A DNA stretch of 12,809 nucleotides, taken from Alphaproteobacteria bacterium. GTDB lineage: Bacteria; Pseudomonadota; Alphaproteobacteria; Rhodospirillales; Magnetospirillaceae. Shown here piece by piece: positions 1-7,630 of this stretch. A program made the translations under genes and the position numbers. The notes under the pieces were generated by a model that was given only the letters and a program-made list of their open reading frames with translations, did no database searches and was not told the origin of the DNA. The stretch lies in assembly GCA_015232485.1 (NCBI GenBank), contig JADFZP010000005.1, positions 1 to 12,809 on the forward strand. The letters are read 5' to 3'. Each line of letters begins with the position of its first letter. The first letter of the stretch is position 1.

Positions 1-27
1 CGCAGGCGTTGCCGCAATGGCTTGACC

Positions 28-222
28 TCACTCCGCCTTGCGGCCGCAGGTGTTCAGGCCGATCAGCGGATAGGCGGGGCAGAAGCCGACCACGGCGGTC
101 AGCAGCGGCACGACGCCGATCCAGGCCCACACCGGGCCGCCGAGCAGGGCCGCCCAGGCGATCAGGGCGATGCCCACCAGGGCGCGGAGGACGCGGTCGA
201 TCATTCCGACATTGGCTTTCAT
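28..222 (-). CDS. DUF2892 (YgaP-like) small inner-membrane protein
   Basis: This 64-residue protein has two hydrophobic helices, at about residues 12-28 and 30-47, separated by a Gly-Gly-Pro turn. It ends in a conserved-looking GFCPAYPLIGLNTCG tail with Cys48 and Cys59. This is the typical layout of the DUF2892/YgaP transmembrane family, which is found alone or fused to rhodanese domains and often sits near sulfur-related genes. The start at 222 is preferred over an upstream in-frame ATG at 267 because a GGGAAGGG ribosome site lies just before it and the MKANVGMIDR beginning fits the family. It lies 80 bases downstream of, and on the same strand as, a Crp/Fnr regulator, with two inverted repeats in between, so it is probably the regulator's target. 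Its molecular function is unknown; sulfur or redox handling is only an inference from family context. Confidence 0.85.
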   Translation of the reverse strand: MKANVGMIDRVLRALVGIALIAWAALLGGPVWAWIGVVPLLTAVVGFCPAYPLIGLNTCGRKAE

Positions 223-239
223 GAGGATACCCTTCCCGA

Positions 240-265
240 GGTGTTCGATGGAGGCATCAAACACC
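240..265. promoter_or_regulatory. Imperfect 26-bp inverted repeat upstream of the DUF2892 gene
   Basis: Arms GGTGTTCGAT (240-249) and ATCAAACACC (256-265) are complementary at 9 of 10 positions around a 6-base spacer. The repeat lies 18 bases before the DUF2892 start codon and directly next to its ribosome site. It could be an operator for the adjacent Crp/Fnr protein or an RNA hairpin in the leader. The spacing does not match the classical FNR box (TTGAT-N4-ATCAA), so the binding protein is not assigned. Confidence 0.45.
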
Positions 266-283
266 AAAGCCGCGGCGCCTTCC

Positions 284-296
284 GTGACCTAGTCAC
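284..296. promoter_or_regulatory. Perfect GTGAC-N3-GTCAC inverted repeat, candidate Crp/Fnr-type operator
   Basis: GTGAC and GTCAC are exact complements around a 3-base centre. On the minus strand the site reads TGTGAC-TAG-GTCACG, which resembles two Crp half-sites (TGTGA/TCACA) with a shorter centre. It lies 7 bases past the stop codon of the Crp/Fnr gene and 62-74 bases upstream of the DUF2892 start, where a promoter operator would be expected. Assignment to that regulator is inference. Confidence 0.45.
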
Positions 297-302
297 AGAG
301 GA

Positions 303-983
303 TCACTTTTCCTTGCGCGCCATTTCGGCCAGCGCGGCGGGGGCCAGCACCTCGATGCGGCCGCGATGCAAGGCGAGCCAGCCGCGCCGTTCGAATTCCT
401 TGAGTTGGCGGCTGACCACCTCGCGGGCGGTGCCCAATTCGACCGCGAGATCCTGGTGGGTGCCGCGGATCTCGCCGCGCTCGTCGCGCTGGGCGAGCAG
501 CGCCTGGGCGAGGCGCAGGTCGATGCGGCCGAAGGCGACCTCTTCGATCAGCATCAAAAGGTCGGCGATGCGGGTGGCGTAGGCCGAAAAGACGAAATCC
601 CGGAAGCGCGCCGACAGGCCGAGCAGGGTCTGGAAGGTGGCGGCCGGCACCACCGCCGCGCTGACCGGAGTCTCGGCGACGCCCTCGGCGGCGTAGTCGG
701 CGCGGGTCATCAGGCACGAGGTGGTCAGAACGCAGCTCTGCCCCCGCTCGACGCGGTAGAGCACGATTTCGCGCCCGTTCTCCGAGACCTTGCGCACCAG
801 GATCGAGCCGGCCAGCACCAGCACGTAAGAGCTGCACTCGGCGCCTTCGGAGAACAGGACGGTGCCGGCCGGCACCTCGATTCGGCGCGCCGAGCGGGCG
901 AGCAGGCGCATCGGCTCGTCCTCGAGCCGCGAGAGATCGGGAAAGCCGTCAACGAGCCAGTCGGGGATGGTCATGCGGCGCAT
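303..983 (-). CDS. Crp/Fnr family transcriptional regulator
   Basis: This 226-residue protein has an N-terminal cyclic-nucleotide-binding-type beta-roll (about residues 25-120), a long dimerisation helix (about 123-150) and a C-terminal winged helix-turn-helix. In the HTH, residues 175-203 contain THQDLAVELGTAREVVSRQL, the usual Crp recognition-helix layout. It lacks the N-terminal cysteine cluster of FNR. Instead it has Cys50 and a CVLTTSC motif (Cys84, Cys90) in the sensor domain. I recall this motif from a subgroup of Crp/Fnr proteins that often sit beside DUF2892 genes, and that gene is next here. Starts at 983 (MRRM) or 974 (MTIPDW) are both possible and neither has a strong ribosome site. 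A start at 1028 would overlap the divergent gene and add residues unlike the family. The ligand or signal is not known; redox or reactive-sulfur sensing is a hypothesis only. Confidence 0.88.
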   Translation of the reverse strand: MRRMTIPDWLVDGFPDLSRLEDEPMRLLARSARRIEVPAGTVLFSEGAECSSYVLVLAGSILVRKVSENGREIVLYRVERGQSCVLTTSCLMTRADYAAEGVAETPVSAAVVPAATFQTLLGLSARFRDFVFSAYATRIADLLMLIEEVAFGRIDLRLAQALLAQRDERGEIRGTHQDLAVELGTAREVVSRQLKEFERRGWLALHRGRIEVLAPAALAEMARKEK

Positions 984-1018
984 TGTGCCAGCTTTTCGCC
1001 GGCTTGTATCATGGCGAG

Positions 1019-1933
1019 ATGCGCGCACCCCTCCTGATCGTCGCCCTGCTTGGATGTCTCGCCTGTGGTCCGGTCCGGGCCGAGGGCGACTTCACCGCCG
1101 TTCCGATCACCACCAAGGCCGTGGTCGCCGGGCTTGAATTCATGGGCGGAGCCCGGCTGTCCTGGCCCGCCAAGAAGCTGGGAGGCTTGTCGGCGGCCAG
1201 TCTGGACGGCCGGACGCTGACCATGCTGTCCGACCGCGGCCGCTGGTTCCGCCTGCGCCTGAGCCACGCGCCCGACGGCCGCCTGCTGGGCGTCGAGCCC
1301 GTTGCGGCGGGCGCGCTGGGCGGGCGCGACGGCAAGCCGGTGAAGGGCCGCTGGCGGGACGCCGAATCCCTGGCCCGCCCGCCACGGGGGATGGTCGTGA
1401 GCTTCGAGCGTCATCATCGGCTGTGGCTTTATCCGCGGGGCCTCGATGGGGCGCCCCGCGACGTGCCGCTTCCTCCCGAGACCGCCGAACTGCCGGACAA
1501 TGGCGGCCTGGAGACGGTCGCGGCGTCGCCCGACGGCGATTTGCTGGTGATCGCCGAGGATGGTGGATCGGCGTGGACGAACCGCGCCGGCCACTGGACC
1601 GCCGCCACGTGGCGCCTCTCGGAAGGTTTCGCCCCCACCGACGCGGCCATTCTCGACGATGGGAGTGTGCTGGTGCTGGAGCGCCGCTTCACCCTGCTGG
1701 GCGGCTGGGCGGCCCGGTTGCGGACGGCCTGTCTGGCCGATTTCCAGGCCGGCGGCGTGGTCGATGGCGTCGAGATCGCCCGGCTGGAGCGACCGTTCCC
1801 GGTCGACAACATGGAGGCCCTGGCGGTCGGCCGGGCCGCCGATGGCGGATTGCTGCTGCATCTGTTGTCCGACGACAATTTCTCGCTGTTTCAGGCGAGT
1901 CTCCTCCTGGTCTTTCGCCTTCCGGCGCCTTAG
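1019..1933 (+). CDS. Exported esterase-like/phytase-like beta-propeller protein
   Basis: This 304-residue protein matches the 'esterase-like activity of phytase' family (PF13449 type) by its repeated blade motifs. These are GGLSAASLDGRTLTMLSDRG (55-74), RDAESLA (113-119), NGGLETVAASPDGDLLVIAE (161-180), PTDAAILDDGSVLVLERRF (206-224), VDNMEALAVG (262-271) and LLSDDNF near the end. Residues 1-21 form a signal peptide (MRAP, hydrophobic core, VRA before Glu22), so the protein is predicted to be periplasmic. An LLGC string in the signal region is a weaker lipobox candidate. The start at 1019 is chosen because it begins the signal peptide; the in-frame ATG at 983 adds a non-signal leader. The gene is divergent from the Crp/Fnr regulator with only 35 bases between starts. 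The substrate is unknown, since family members are named by similarity and few have been assayed. Confidence 0.8.
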   Translation: MRAPLLIVALLGCLACGPVRAEGDFTAVPITTKAVVAGLEFMGGARLSWPAKKLGGLSAASLDGRTLTMLSDRGRWFRLRLSHAPDGRLLGVEPVAAGALGGRDGKPVKGRWRDAESLARPPRGMVVSFERHHRLWLYPRGLDGAPRDVPLPPETAELPDNGGLETVAASPDGDLLVIAEDGGSAWTNRAGHWTAATWRLSEGFAPTDAAILDDGSVLVLERRFTLLGGWAARLRTACLADFQAGGVVDGVEIARLERPFPVDNMEALAVGRAADGGLLLHLLSDDNFSLFQASLLLVFRLPAP

Positions 1934-2011
1934 GGCATAGAACCACCGTCGTATTGCCCCCAACGATGTTCACCTCCTACGCTGCCATACGGCTTTGAGG
2001 ATGGGCATGGC

Positions 2012-4255
2012 ATGATGGAGCGCAAGGCGCGGGAACGATTGTCGGCGGCTTTGGAGGCCTTGTCCGACGATCTGCTGTTGTTCGATGAGAACGATCGGCT
2101 GGTCTACTCGATTGATCGCACGGTCGACGCGCTGCCCGAGGGGACCACCTTCGAGGACTATGCCCGCTTGGCGGCCTCCCTGATGTCCGAGGACGGCGCC
2201 AGCCGGGACGCCTGGATCGCCGAGCGCATCGCGCGCCACCAGACCGGCGGGGTGCGCGAACAGCCCTTGGCCGACGGCCGCTGGTTGCTGGTCAAGGACG
2301 TGCGGCTGCCCGACGGTTCGAGTCTGGTGACCCGCACCGACATCACCACGATCAAGCGAAGCGAGCGCCAGTCCCGCCGCAACGAGGCGCGTTTTCGCGC
2401 CGTCTTCGCCAACGCCGCGATCGGCATGGTGGTGGTCGAGCCGGGCGGACTGATCGCCGAGGCCAACGAGGCGTTTTGCAGGATGACCGGCCACGACGAT
2501 CCCACCGGCCTGCCCTTCGCCCAACTGACCCATCCCGACCATCGCGCCGACGACGCCAATCAGGCGCACCGCCTGCTGGCCGGCGAGGTCGACCATTATC
2601 ACCTGGAGATGCGCTATCTGCGCAAGGATGGCGGAACCTTCTGGGGCCGCCAGACCACCTCCCTGGTGCGTGGCGACGATGGCGAGAAGCATTTCGCCGT
2701 GGTGATGGTCGAAGACATCGACGACCGCAAGCGCACCGAACGCGAACTGACCATGCTGCGCGCCGTCGTCGAGGCGTCGCGCGAGGCGGTCAGCGTGATG
2801 GACCCCGAAGGCCGTCCGCTTTACGCCAACCGCGCGCATCGCCACCTGTTCGGAACGCCGCCCACCTATCGCGGCCATTTCGCGCCGGCGGCGCGCGCGC
2901 TGATCGATCGCGAGATCGAGCCGGCCTTTCGGCGCGGCGAGAGCTGGGAAGGGGTGCTCGATGGCCGCACCGCCGATGGGCACGTCTTTCCCGTCTGGCA
3001 GCGCACCGGCGTGGCGGCGGGAGCGGATGGCCGGCCGGCCCTGCGGTTCGCGTTCATGCACGACCATTCCGGCCAGGCTCGGGTGGCGGCCGAACTGACC
3101 AAGGCCAAGGAGGCCGCCGAGCGGGCCGATGTCGCCAAGACCCGCTTCCTGGCGGCGGCCAGCCACGATCTGCGCCAGCCCTTGCAGGCCTTGTCGCTGT
3201 TCGTCGCCGTGCTGGGCAACCGGCCGCACGGTCCCGAGGACGCCACGCTGATCTCCCGCATCCAGGATTCGGTGCTGGCGCTGGAGGGGCTGCTCAACAG
3301 CCTGCTCGACGTCTCGAAGCTGGAGGCCGGGCTTGTGGTGCCCAATGTCGAGACCTTTTGCGTCGAGTCCATGCTGCAACGCTTGGCCGCCGAGTTCGAA
3401 CCGATCACCCAAGCCGAGGGGCTGGGCCTGCGCGCCGTCCCCAGCCGGGCCTTGGTGCGAAGCGATCCGGCGCTGCTCGAGCGCATCCTGCGCAACCTGT
3501 TGAACAACGCGGCGCGCTACACCGAAGAGGGGCGCATCCTGTTTGGCTGCCGGCGGCGGGGCTCGACGCTGCGCATCGAGGTTTGGGACACCGGCATCGG
3601 CATTCCGCAGGACCAGTTGAAGGCGATCTTTCGCGAGTTCCACCAATTGGGAAACCCGTCGCGCGACCGCCGCCAAGGCCTCGGCCTGGGACTGGCCATC
3701 GTCGAGCGGCTGGCGGCGCTCTTGGGCCACCAAATCTCGGTGCGCTCGACGCCGCGCCGCGGCTCGGTGTTCGCGGTCGAACTGCCGCTTGTCGCGCGCG
3801 GCGCGCCCGCCCGCCGGCCGACCCAGCTCAGTTTGGGAATCGGGCGGCGTGGCGCCTGCATCGCGGTGATCGACGACGAGCCCGACGTGCTCGACAGCAC
3901 GCGCCTGTTGCTGGAAAGCTGGGGGCATATGGTGATCGGCGGACCCGACGCGTCGACCGTGCTGGACGGCGTCGCCCTGTTGGGCCGGCGGCCCGACGTG
4001 ATCATCGCCGATTACCGGCTGCGCAACGGCTCGACGGGGCAGACCGCCATCTCGCAGGTGCGGACGCGGCTGCATGCGGCGATCCCCGCCGTGATCCTGA
4101 CGGGAGACACGGCGCCCGAGCGCATGCGACACGCCCAGGCCAACGGGCTTGGCCTGCTGCACAAGCCGGTGCCGCCGGCCACCCTGCGCGCCACCATCGA
4201 CGGCATCCTGGAAACCGCTTCGTCGCGGCCTTCACGCTCGCTGCGGGCGCGGTAA
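2012..4255 (+). CDS. Cytoplasmic PAS-domain hybrid sensor histidine kinase/response regulator
   Basis: This 747-residue protein has no membrane segment. Three sensor segments are visible: a PAS-like region at about 12-115 (LLLFDENDRLVY), a classic PAS/PAC at about 125-245 (RFRAVFANAAIGM through MVEDIDDRKRTE), and a third PAS at about 247-355. The kinase core follows: H-box AAASHDLRQPLQAL with phospho-acceptor His385, N-box NLLNNAARYT with Asn499, G1 box DTGIGI with Asp526, and G2 box GLGLGLAIV. The C-terminal receiver (about 615-735) has acidic Asp621/Asp622, phospho-acceptor Asp667, Thr697 and Lys718. The DLRQPLQAL H-box is typical of NahK/ErcS'-type soluble hybrid kinases, which usually pass phosphate to a separate HPt protein or regulator. 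No HPt or partner regulator is adjacent. The start at 2012 follows a GAGG at 1997-2000; ATG 2015 is an equally possible start. The signal is unknown. Confidence 0.92.
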   Translation: MMERKARERLSAALEALSDDLLLFDENDRLVYSIDRTVDALPEGTTFEDYARLAASLMSEDGASRDAWIAERIARHQTGGVREQPLADGRWLLVKDVRLPDGSSLVTRTDITTIKRSERQSRRNEARFRAVFANAAIGMVVVEPGGLIAEANEAFCRMTGHDDPTGLPFAQLTHPDHRADDANQAHRLLAGEVDHYHLEMRYLRKDGGTFWGRQTTSLVRGDDGEKHFAVVMVEDIDDRKRTERELTMLRAVVEASREAVSVMDPEGRPLYANRAHRHLFGTPPTYRGHFAPAARALIDREIEPAFRRGESWEGVLDGRTADGHVFPVWQRTGVAAGADGRPALRFAFMHDHSGQARVAAELTKAKEAAERADVAKTRFLAAASHDLRQPLQALSLFVAVLGNRPHGPEDATLISRIQDSVLALEGLLNSLLDVSKLEAGLVVPNVETFCVESMLQRLAAEFEPITQAEGLGLRAVPSRALVRSDPALLERILRNLLNNAARYTEEGRILFGCRRRGSTLRIEVWDTGIGIPQDQLKAIFREFHQLGNPSRDRRQGLGLGLAIVERLAALLGHQISVRSTPRRGSVFAVELPLVARGAPARRPTQLSLGIGRRGACIAVIDDEPDVLDSTRLLLESWGHMVIGGPDASTVLDGVALLGRRPDVIIADYRLRNGSTGQTAISQVRTRLHAAIPAVILTGDTAPERMRHAQANGLGLLHKPVPPATLRATIDGILETASSRPSRSLRAR

Positions 4256-4361
4256 TCGGGCGCGCCGTGTCGTTCTTCTTCGCTGGACGGTGAATTTGTT
4301 CCTGTGGTGGATTGGCAATCAACACGATAAATGTGCATGGTGTTTCTCTGAAGGGTATTGA

Positions 4362-5828
4362 ATGAGCCCCGATTGCGAATGTGAGTTGGAGCTTCCGGAA
4401 GTCTGGCGGCGTCTGCTCGTGGGAGAAGAACGGCTGGCCGCTGGCAATGTGTTCGAGGCGATCGAGATGTGGGCGCCCGTGGTGGGCGACCAGCGAAGCT
4501 CGCCAGAAAATTTGGCCGCGATTGCCGAACAATTGAGTCGCCATGCCAAACAGGATCCCGTGGTCTGGTCGTTCATCGCCGACGTGGCGCAGGTCGCCGT
4601 CGACCGCGGTATCGATGATGTCGGCATCATCTCCATCCTGTGCACCGCCTATTCCAAGACGGGCCGAACGGATCGAGCCGAACTGATCGCGAATCGTCTG
4701 GCGCTGCGCGAACCGTGGGACTGGCGATCCTGGTACGCCAAGTCTTTGGCGTGCTCTCCGATCGAGCGGATCGCCTGCCTACGCGCCGCGCTGGCGCTCG
4801 AACCTTTCGAGGCGGGGCAGGCGCTGGGGCTGTTCAGCGAACTCGGCGAGGCGTATTGGGACTGTGAGGATTGGCGCGGCGCGCTCGGGATCGCGGGAAT
4901 GTTGAAGCGCCTTCCCCCGGGGCCATGGTCGAGTACCGCCAGCCGATTGGCGGAAGATCTGGAGTTCAGGGCGCGTCTGCGCCTAGGCGAACTCGACACG
5001 GCCGAAGCCATGGCGACCAGATATCGCCAAAGGATGCGATCCGCTACCGTAACTGGAGGACCTTTGGAATTCGCCGATGGCGCCGCGCGTAAGTTCGTGT
5101 TCATCCATATCCCAAAGACCGGCGGGGCTTCGATGATTTCGGCTTTGGGCGGCGATCACCGGGTGCTCAATCTTGGCCATAGATACCTGACCAGTGGCGC
5201 GCCGGGCCACGACCCAGACTATTTCGTCAACGTCCCATCGTCGGTGTCCCGCGACGTGGCGCAGGGCTCGAAGGTTTTCACTTCCGTGCGCAACATTTAT
5301 CCATTTCTTTACAGCCATTATGAATGGTGCAAGAAGGGATTTTGGAAGGCGCTTGCCGTCCATTCCGTTTGGGCCAATCGGTACGATTTCGCCTCGTATC
5401 TCGCAAAGCTGGCCGAGAACGATCAGAATTGGGTCTCGAAAGGCATGATCTTCTTCCCGATGTTCGATGGTGTGTCCGGAGAACTGGTGGTCGACTGGAT
5501 CTTGAGGACCGAGCACCTGCAACAGGACGCGGACGCCATGTGCTTCGCCTGGGGACTGCCCACGCCGGTGATTCCCCATGCGAACCGCAACACCGATGGC
5601 GATTACCGTCGGCGCTACACGCCGGCCATGGTGGATCTGGTCGAGAAGACCTGGGCCGACGACATCCGCTTGTTCGGCTTCGACTTCGAGCGCGGATATC
5701 GCGAGGGCGCCCCGCTTCGTGGCGACACCGCCGGCATGAAGGGGCGGGTCCGCTACGACCCGGCCACGCGGATCGCCGACATCCGCTCCGAGGGGCGGTT
5801 GATGGGGGCTGGCGACATCCCCAACTGA
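4362..5828 (+). CDS. TPR-like/sulfotransferase fusion protein
   Basis: This 488-residue protein has two parts. Residues 1-230 are almost all helical with TPR-like pairs (for example LLVGEERLAAGNVFEAIEMW, TAYSKTGRTDRAELIANRLA and LGEAYWDCEDWRGALGIA). Residues 244-440 are a sulfotransferase fold: the 5'-phosphosulfate loop FIHIPKTGGAS (247-257, Lys252) and the 3'-phosphate motif KVFTSVRNIYPFLYSHYEW (304-322, Arg310, Ser318). Both are typical of PAPS-dependent carbohydrate sulfotransferases (Sulfotransfer_2 type). The tail VEKTWADDIRLFGFDF (427-442) is the usual family ending. It would transfer sulfate from PAPS to a glycan or similar acceptor, which is not identifiable here. The start is supported by AAGGG at 4351-4355. 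There is no signal peptide. Codon choice is noticeably more AT-rich and less biased than in the flanking genes, suggesting horizontal acquisition. No PAPS synthesis or polysaccharide genes are nearby. Confidence 0.75.
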   Translation: MSPDCECELELPEVWRRLLVGEERLAAGNVFEAIEMWAPVVGDQRSSPENLAAIAEQLSRHAKQDPVVWSFIADVAQVAVDRGIDDVGIISILCTAYSKTGRTDRAELIANRLALREPWDWRSWYAKSLACSPIERIACLRAALALEPFEAGQALGLFSELGEAYWDCEDWRGALGIAGMLKRLPPGPWSSTASRLAEDLEFRARLRLGELDTAEAMATRYRQRMRSATVTGGPLEFADGAARKFVFIHIPKTGGASMISALGGDHRVLNLGHRYLTSGAPGHDPDYFVNVPSSVSRDVAQGSKVFTSVRNIYPFLYSHYEWCKKGFWKALAVHSVWANRYDFASYLAKLAENDQNWVSKGMIFFPMFDGVSGELVVDWILRTEHLQQDADAMCFAWGLPTPVIPHANRNTDGDYRRRYTPAMVDLVEKTWADDIRLFGFDFERGYREGAPLRGDTAGMKGRVRYDPATRIADIRSEGRLMGAGDIPN

Positions 5829-5859
5829 AACAGGACCATTCGCCAATGCGAGGTCCGCC

Positions 5860-6707
<848 letters not shown>

Positions 6708-6711
<4 letters not shown>

Positions 6712-6902
6712 ACATGACCTATGCGGACATCGCGGCCCAGGCGCTGCGCGAAGCGGCCCAGTTCTACCGGATGGTCGGCGAGCAAAACCCCGAGGTGAAC
6801 GAGAACCTGTCGCGCGCCGCGACGGCCTTCGAAGCCATCGCGGACCAACTCGACATCGATCCCGAAGCGGCCATCCCCGGCGGCGGGTCCGGGCTGCAAT
6901 AG
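6708..6902 (+). CDS. Small hypothetical protein coupled to the SDR gene
   Basis: This 64-residue, acidic, mostly helical protein begins MNMTYADIAAQALREAAQFY. It continues with helices containing NPEVNENLSRAATAFEAIAD and ends in a Gly-rich tail (PGGGSGLQ). The start codon overlaps the SDR stop as ATGA, and a GGGGAGG ribosome site lies 10 bases upstream inside the SDR gene, so the reading frame is well supported. An in-frame ATG two codons later is an alternative. I do not recognise a family. The tight coupling suggests it acts with the dehydrogenase or shares its stress response, which is inference. There are no cysteines, membrane segments or DNA-binding motifs. Confidence 0.72.
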
Positions 6903-6932
6903 CGCGCGCGCCCGGCGAGGGGCGGAAAGACT

Positions 6933-7457
6933 CTACCCCTCTTCCCAGTCGCAGGCGAGGTCGAGCGCGCCGGCCGTGTTGGCCACCGTCGCCAGACAGG
7001 CGCCCACGCCGCGTTCCGGGATCGAGACGGCGAAGCGCGTGACGTAGCGTCGTCCACCCGTGCCGTCGGGGACGCGCTGGGCTTCCAGGCGAACGATGTT
7101 GGCCTTGAATTGGACGAACACCTCGGACAGGCGGGCGATCAGGCCGGGGCGGTCGCCGCCGCTGACCACGATGCGATGGGTGACCCGGCCGGACGGCGCC
7201 TTCTCGGCGTCGAAGCGGAACGGCTCGACGACGAGTTCCGCGCCCTCGAGTTCCGGCAGTTCGGCCAGAGCGAGGCGCACGTCCTCGGCCGAAGCCGTGT
7301 CGGGCAGGTCGCAAACGCAACTGAACTCGGCGCCGCCGGCCAACACGGCGAAGGTGGTGTCACCCAGATTGGCGCCCAGTTCGAACAACCGCCCGGTGAC
7401 CGAGGCCACCAGCCCGGTTCGGTCGGGGCAAAGCGCCGAGACGAGAAGCGTGTGCAT
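6933..7457 (-). CDS. Tandem ACT-domain (GcvR-like) regulatory protein
   Basis: This 174-residue protein consists of two ACT domains: residues 3-80, with CPDRTGLVASVTGRLFELGAN, and residues 93-170, with GGDRPGLIARLSEVFVQFKA. The D-R-(T/P)-G-L strand-helix junction in each is the ligand-binding signature of ACT domains. Two-ACT proteins of this size without a catalytic domain are annotated as glycine cleavage system transcriptional repressor (GcvR) homologues, which bind glycine and act on GcvA in E. coli. No GcvA or gcv genes are seen here, so the exact role is uncertain and a different amino-acid ligand is possible. The start at 7457 is preferred over 7514 because GGAG lies about 5 bases upstream and MHTLLVSALCPDR begins the first ACT strand. 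It is convergent with the SDR operon, 30 bases apart. Confidence 0.85.
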   Translation of the reverse strand: MHTLLVSALCPDRTGLVASVTGRLFELGANLGDTTFAVLAGGAEFSCVCDLPDTASAEDVRLALAELPELEGAELVVEPFRFDAEKAPSGRVTHRIVVSGGDRPGLIARLSEVFVQFKANIVRLEAQRVPDGTGGRRYVTRFAVSIPERGVGACLATVANTAGALDLACDWEEG

Positions 7458-7542
7458 GGCGACTCCGTGGCTGACCTCGCCAGCGATGATAGGCGCCCGC
7501 CGCGCCGCGTTCAAGGCGACCGCAAGGTACAGCTCATACTAT

Positions 7543-7570
7543 GTTTCCTTCTGGGTTTCCTTCTGGAAAC
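7543..7570. repeat. 12-bp tandem repeat merging into a short hairpin
   Basis: GTTTCCTTCTGG occurs twice in direct succession (7543-7554 and 7555-7566) with no mismatches. The second copy is followed by AAAC, so 7555-7570 also forms GTTTCC-TTCT-GGAAAC, a perfect 6-bp stem with a 4-base loop. It lies about 60-90 bases upstream of the 143-residue protein gene, just before an AT-rich promoter-like stretch. A transcription-factor site is plausible but no regulator is identified. Confidence 0.6.
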
Positions 7571-7574
7571 GGCG

Positions 7575-7614
7575 TAATATAAATTTATCGTTAATGTGGG
7601 TGCGTCGCGCCCAC
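7575..7614 (+). promoter_or_regulatory. AT-rich promoter-like stretch and leader hairpin before the 143-aa gene
   Basis: Bases 7575-7595 are strikingly AT-rich for this genome and include TATAAA at 7578-7583 as a possible -10 element. No convincing -35 element is seen at the right distance; 7555-7560 is GTTTCC. Immediately after, GTGGGT (7596-7601) and GCCCAC (7609-7614) can pair around a 7-base loop, with one G-T wobble. This would place a hairpin near the start of the transcript. Confidence 0.35.
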
Positions 7615-7630
7615 TTGGATCCAAAAGATC

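Noticed and set aside
971..1963. 330-codon minus-strand frame opposite the phytase-like gene
   Set aside because: It is low-complexity and Gln/Arg-rich. The plus-strand gene has a signal peptide and family motifs.
1970..4162. 730-codon open frame antisense to the hybrid kinase
   Set aside because: It is Gln/Gly/His/Arg-rich without any domain, and mirrors the high-GC codon pattern of the kinase gene on the other strand. The plus-strand frame has full kinase motifs.
2476..4293. 605-codon plus-strand frame inside the kinase gene
   Set aside because: It is an Arg/Ala/Gly-rich translation typical of an out-of-frame high-GC gene, with no recognisable motif.
4256..4361. Promoter for the sulfotransferase gene (TTGGCA at 4312, GATAAA at 4326)
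   Set aside because: The two elements are not at a workable spacing and no other pair fits, so no promoter is called despite the relatively AT-rich gap.
6917..6941. GAGGGG/CCCCTC inverted repeat between the convergent 64-aa and ACT genes as a terminator
   Set aside because: The loop is 13 bases, there is no T-run on either side, and the repeat overlaps the end of the ACT gene, so it is not convincing as an intrinsic terminator.
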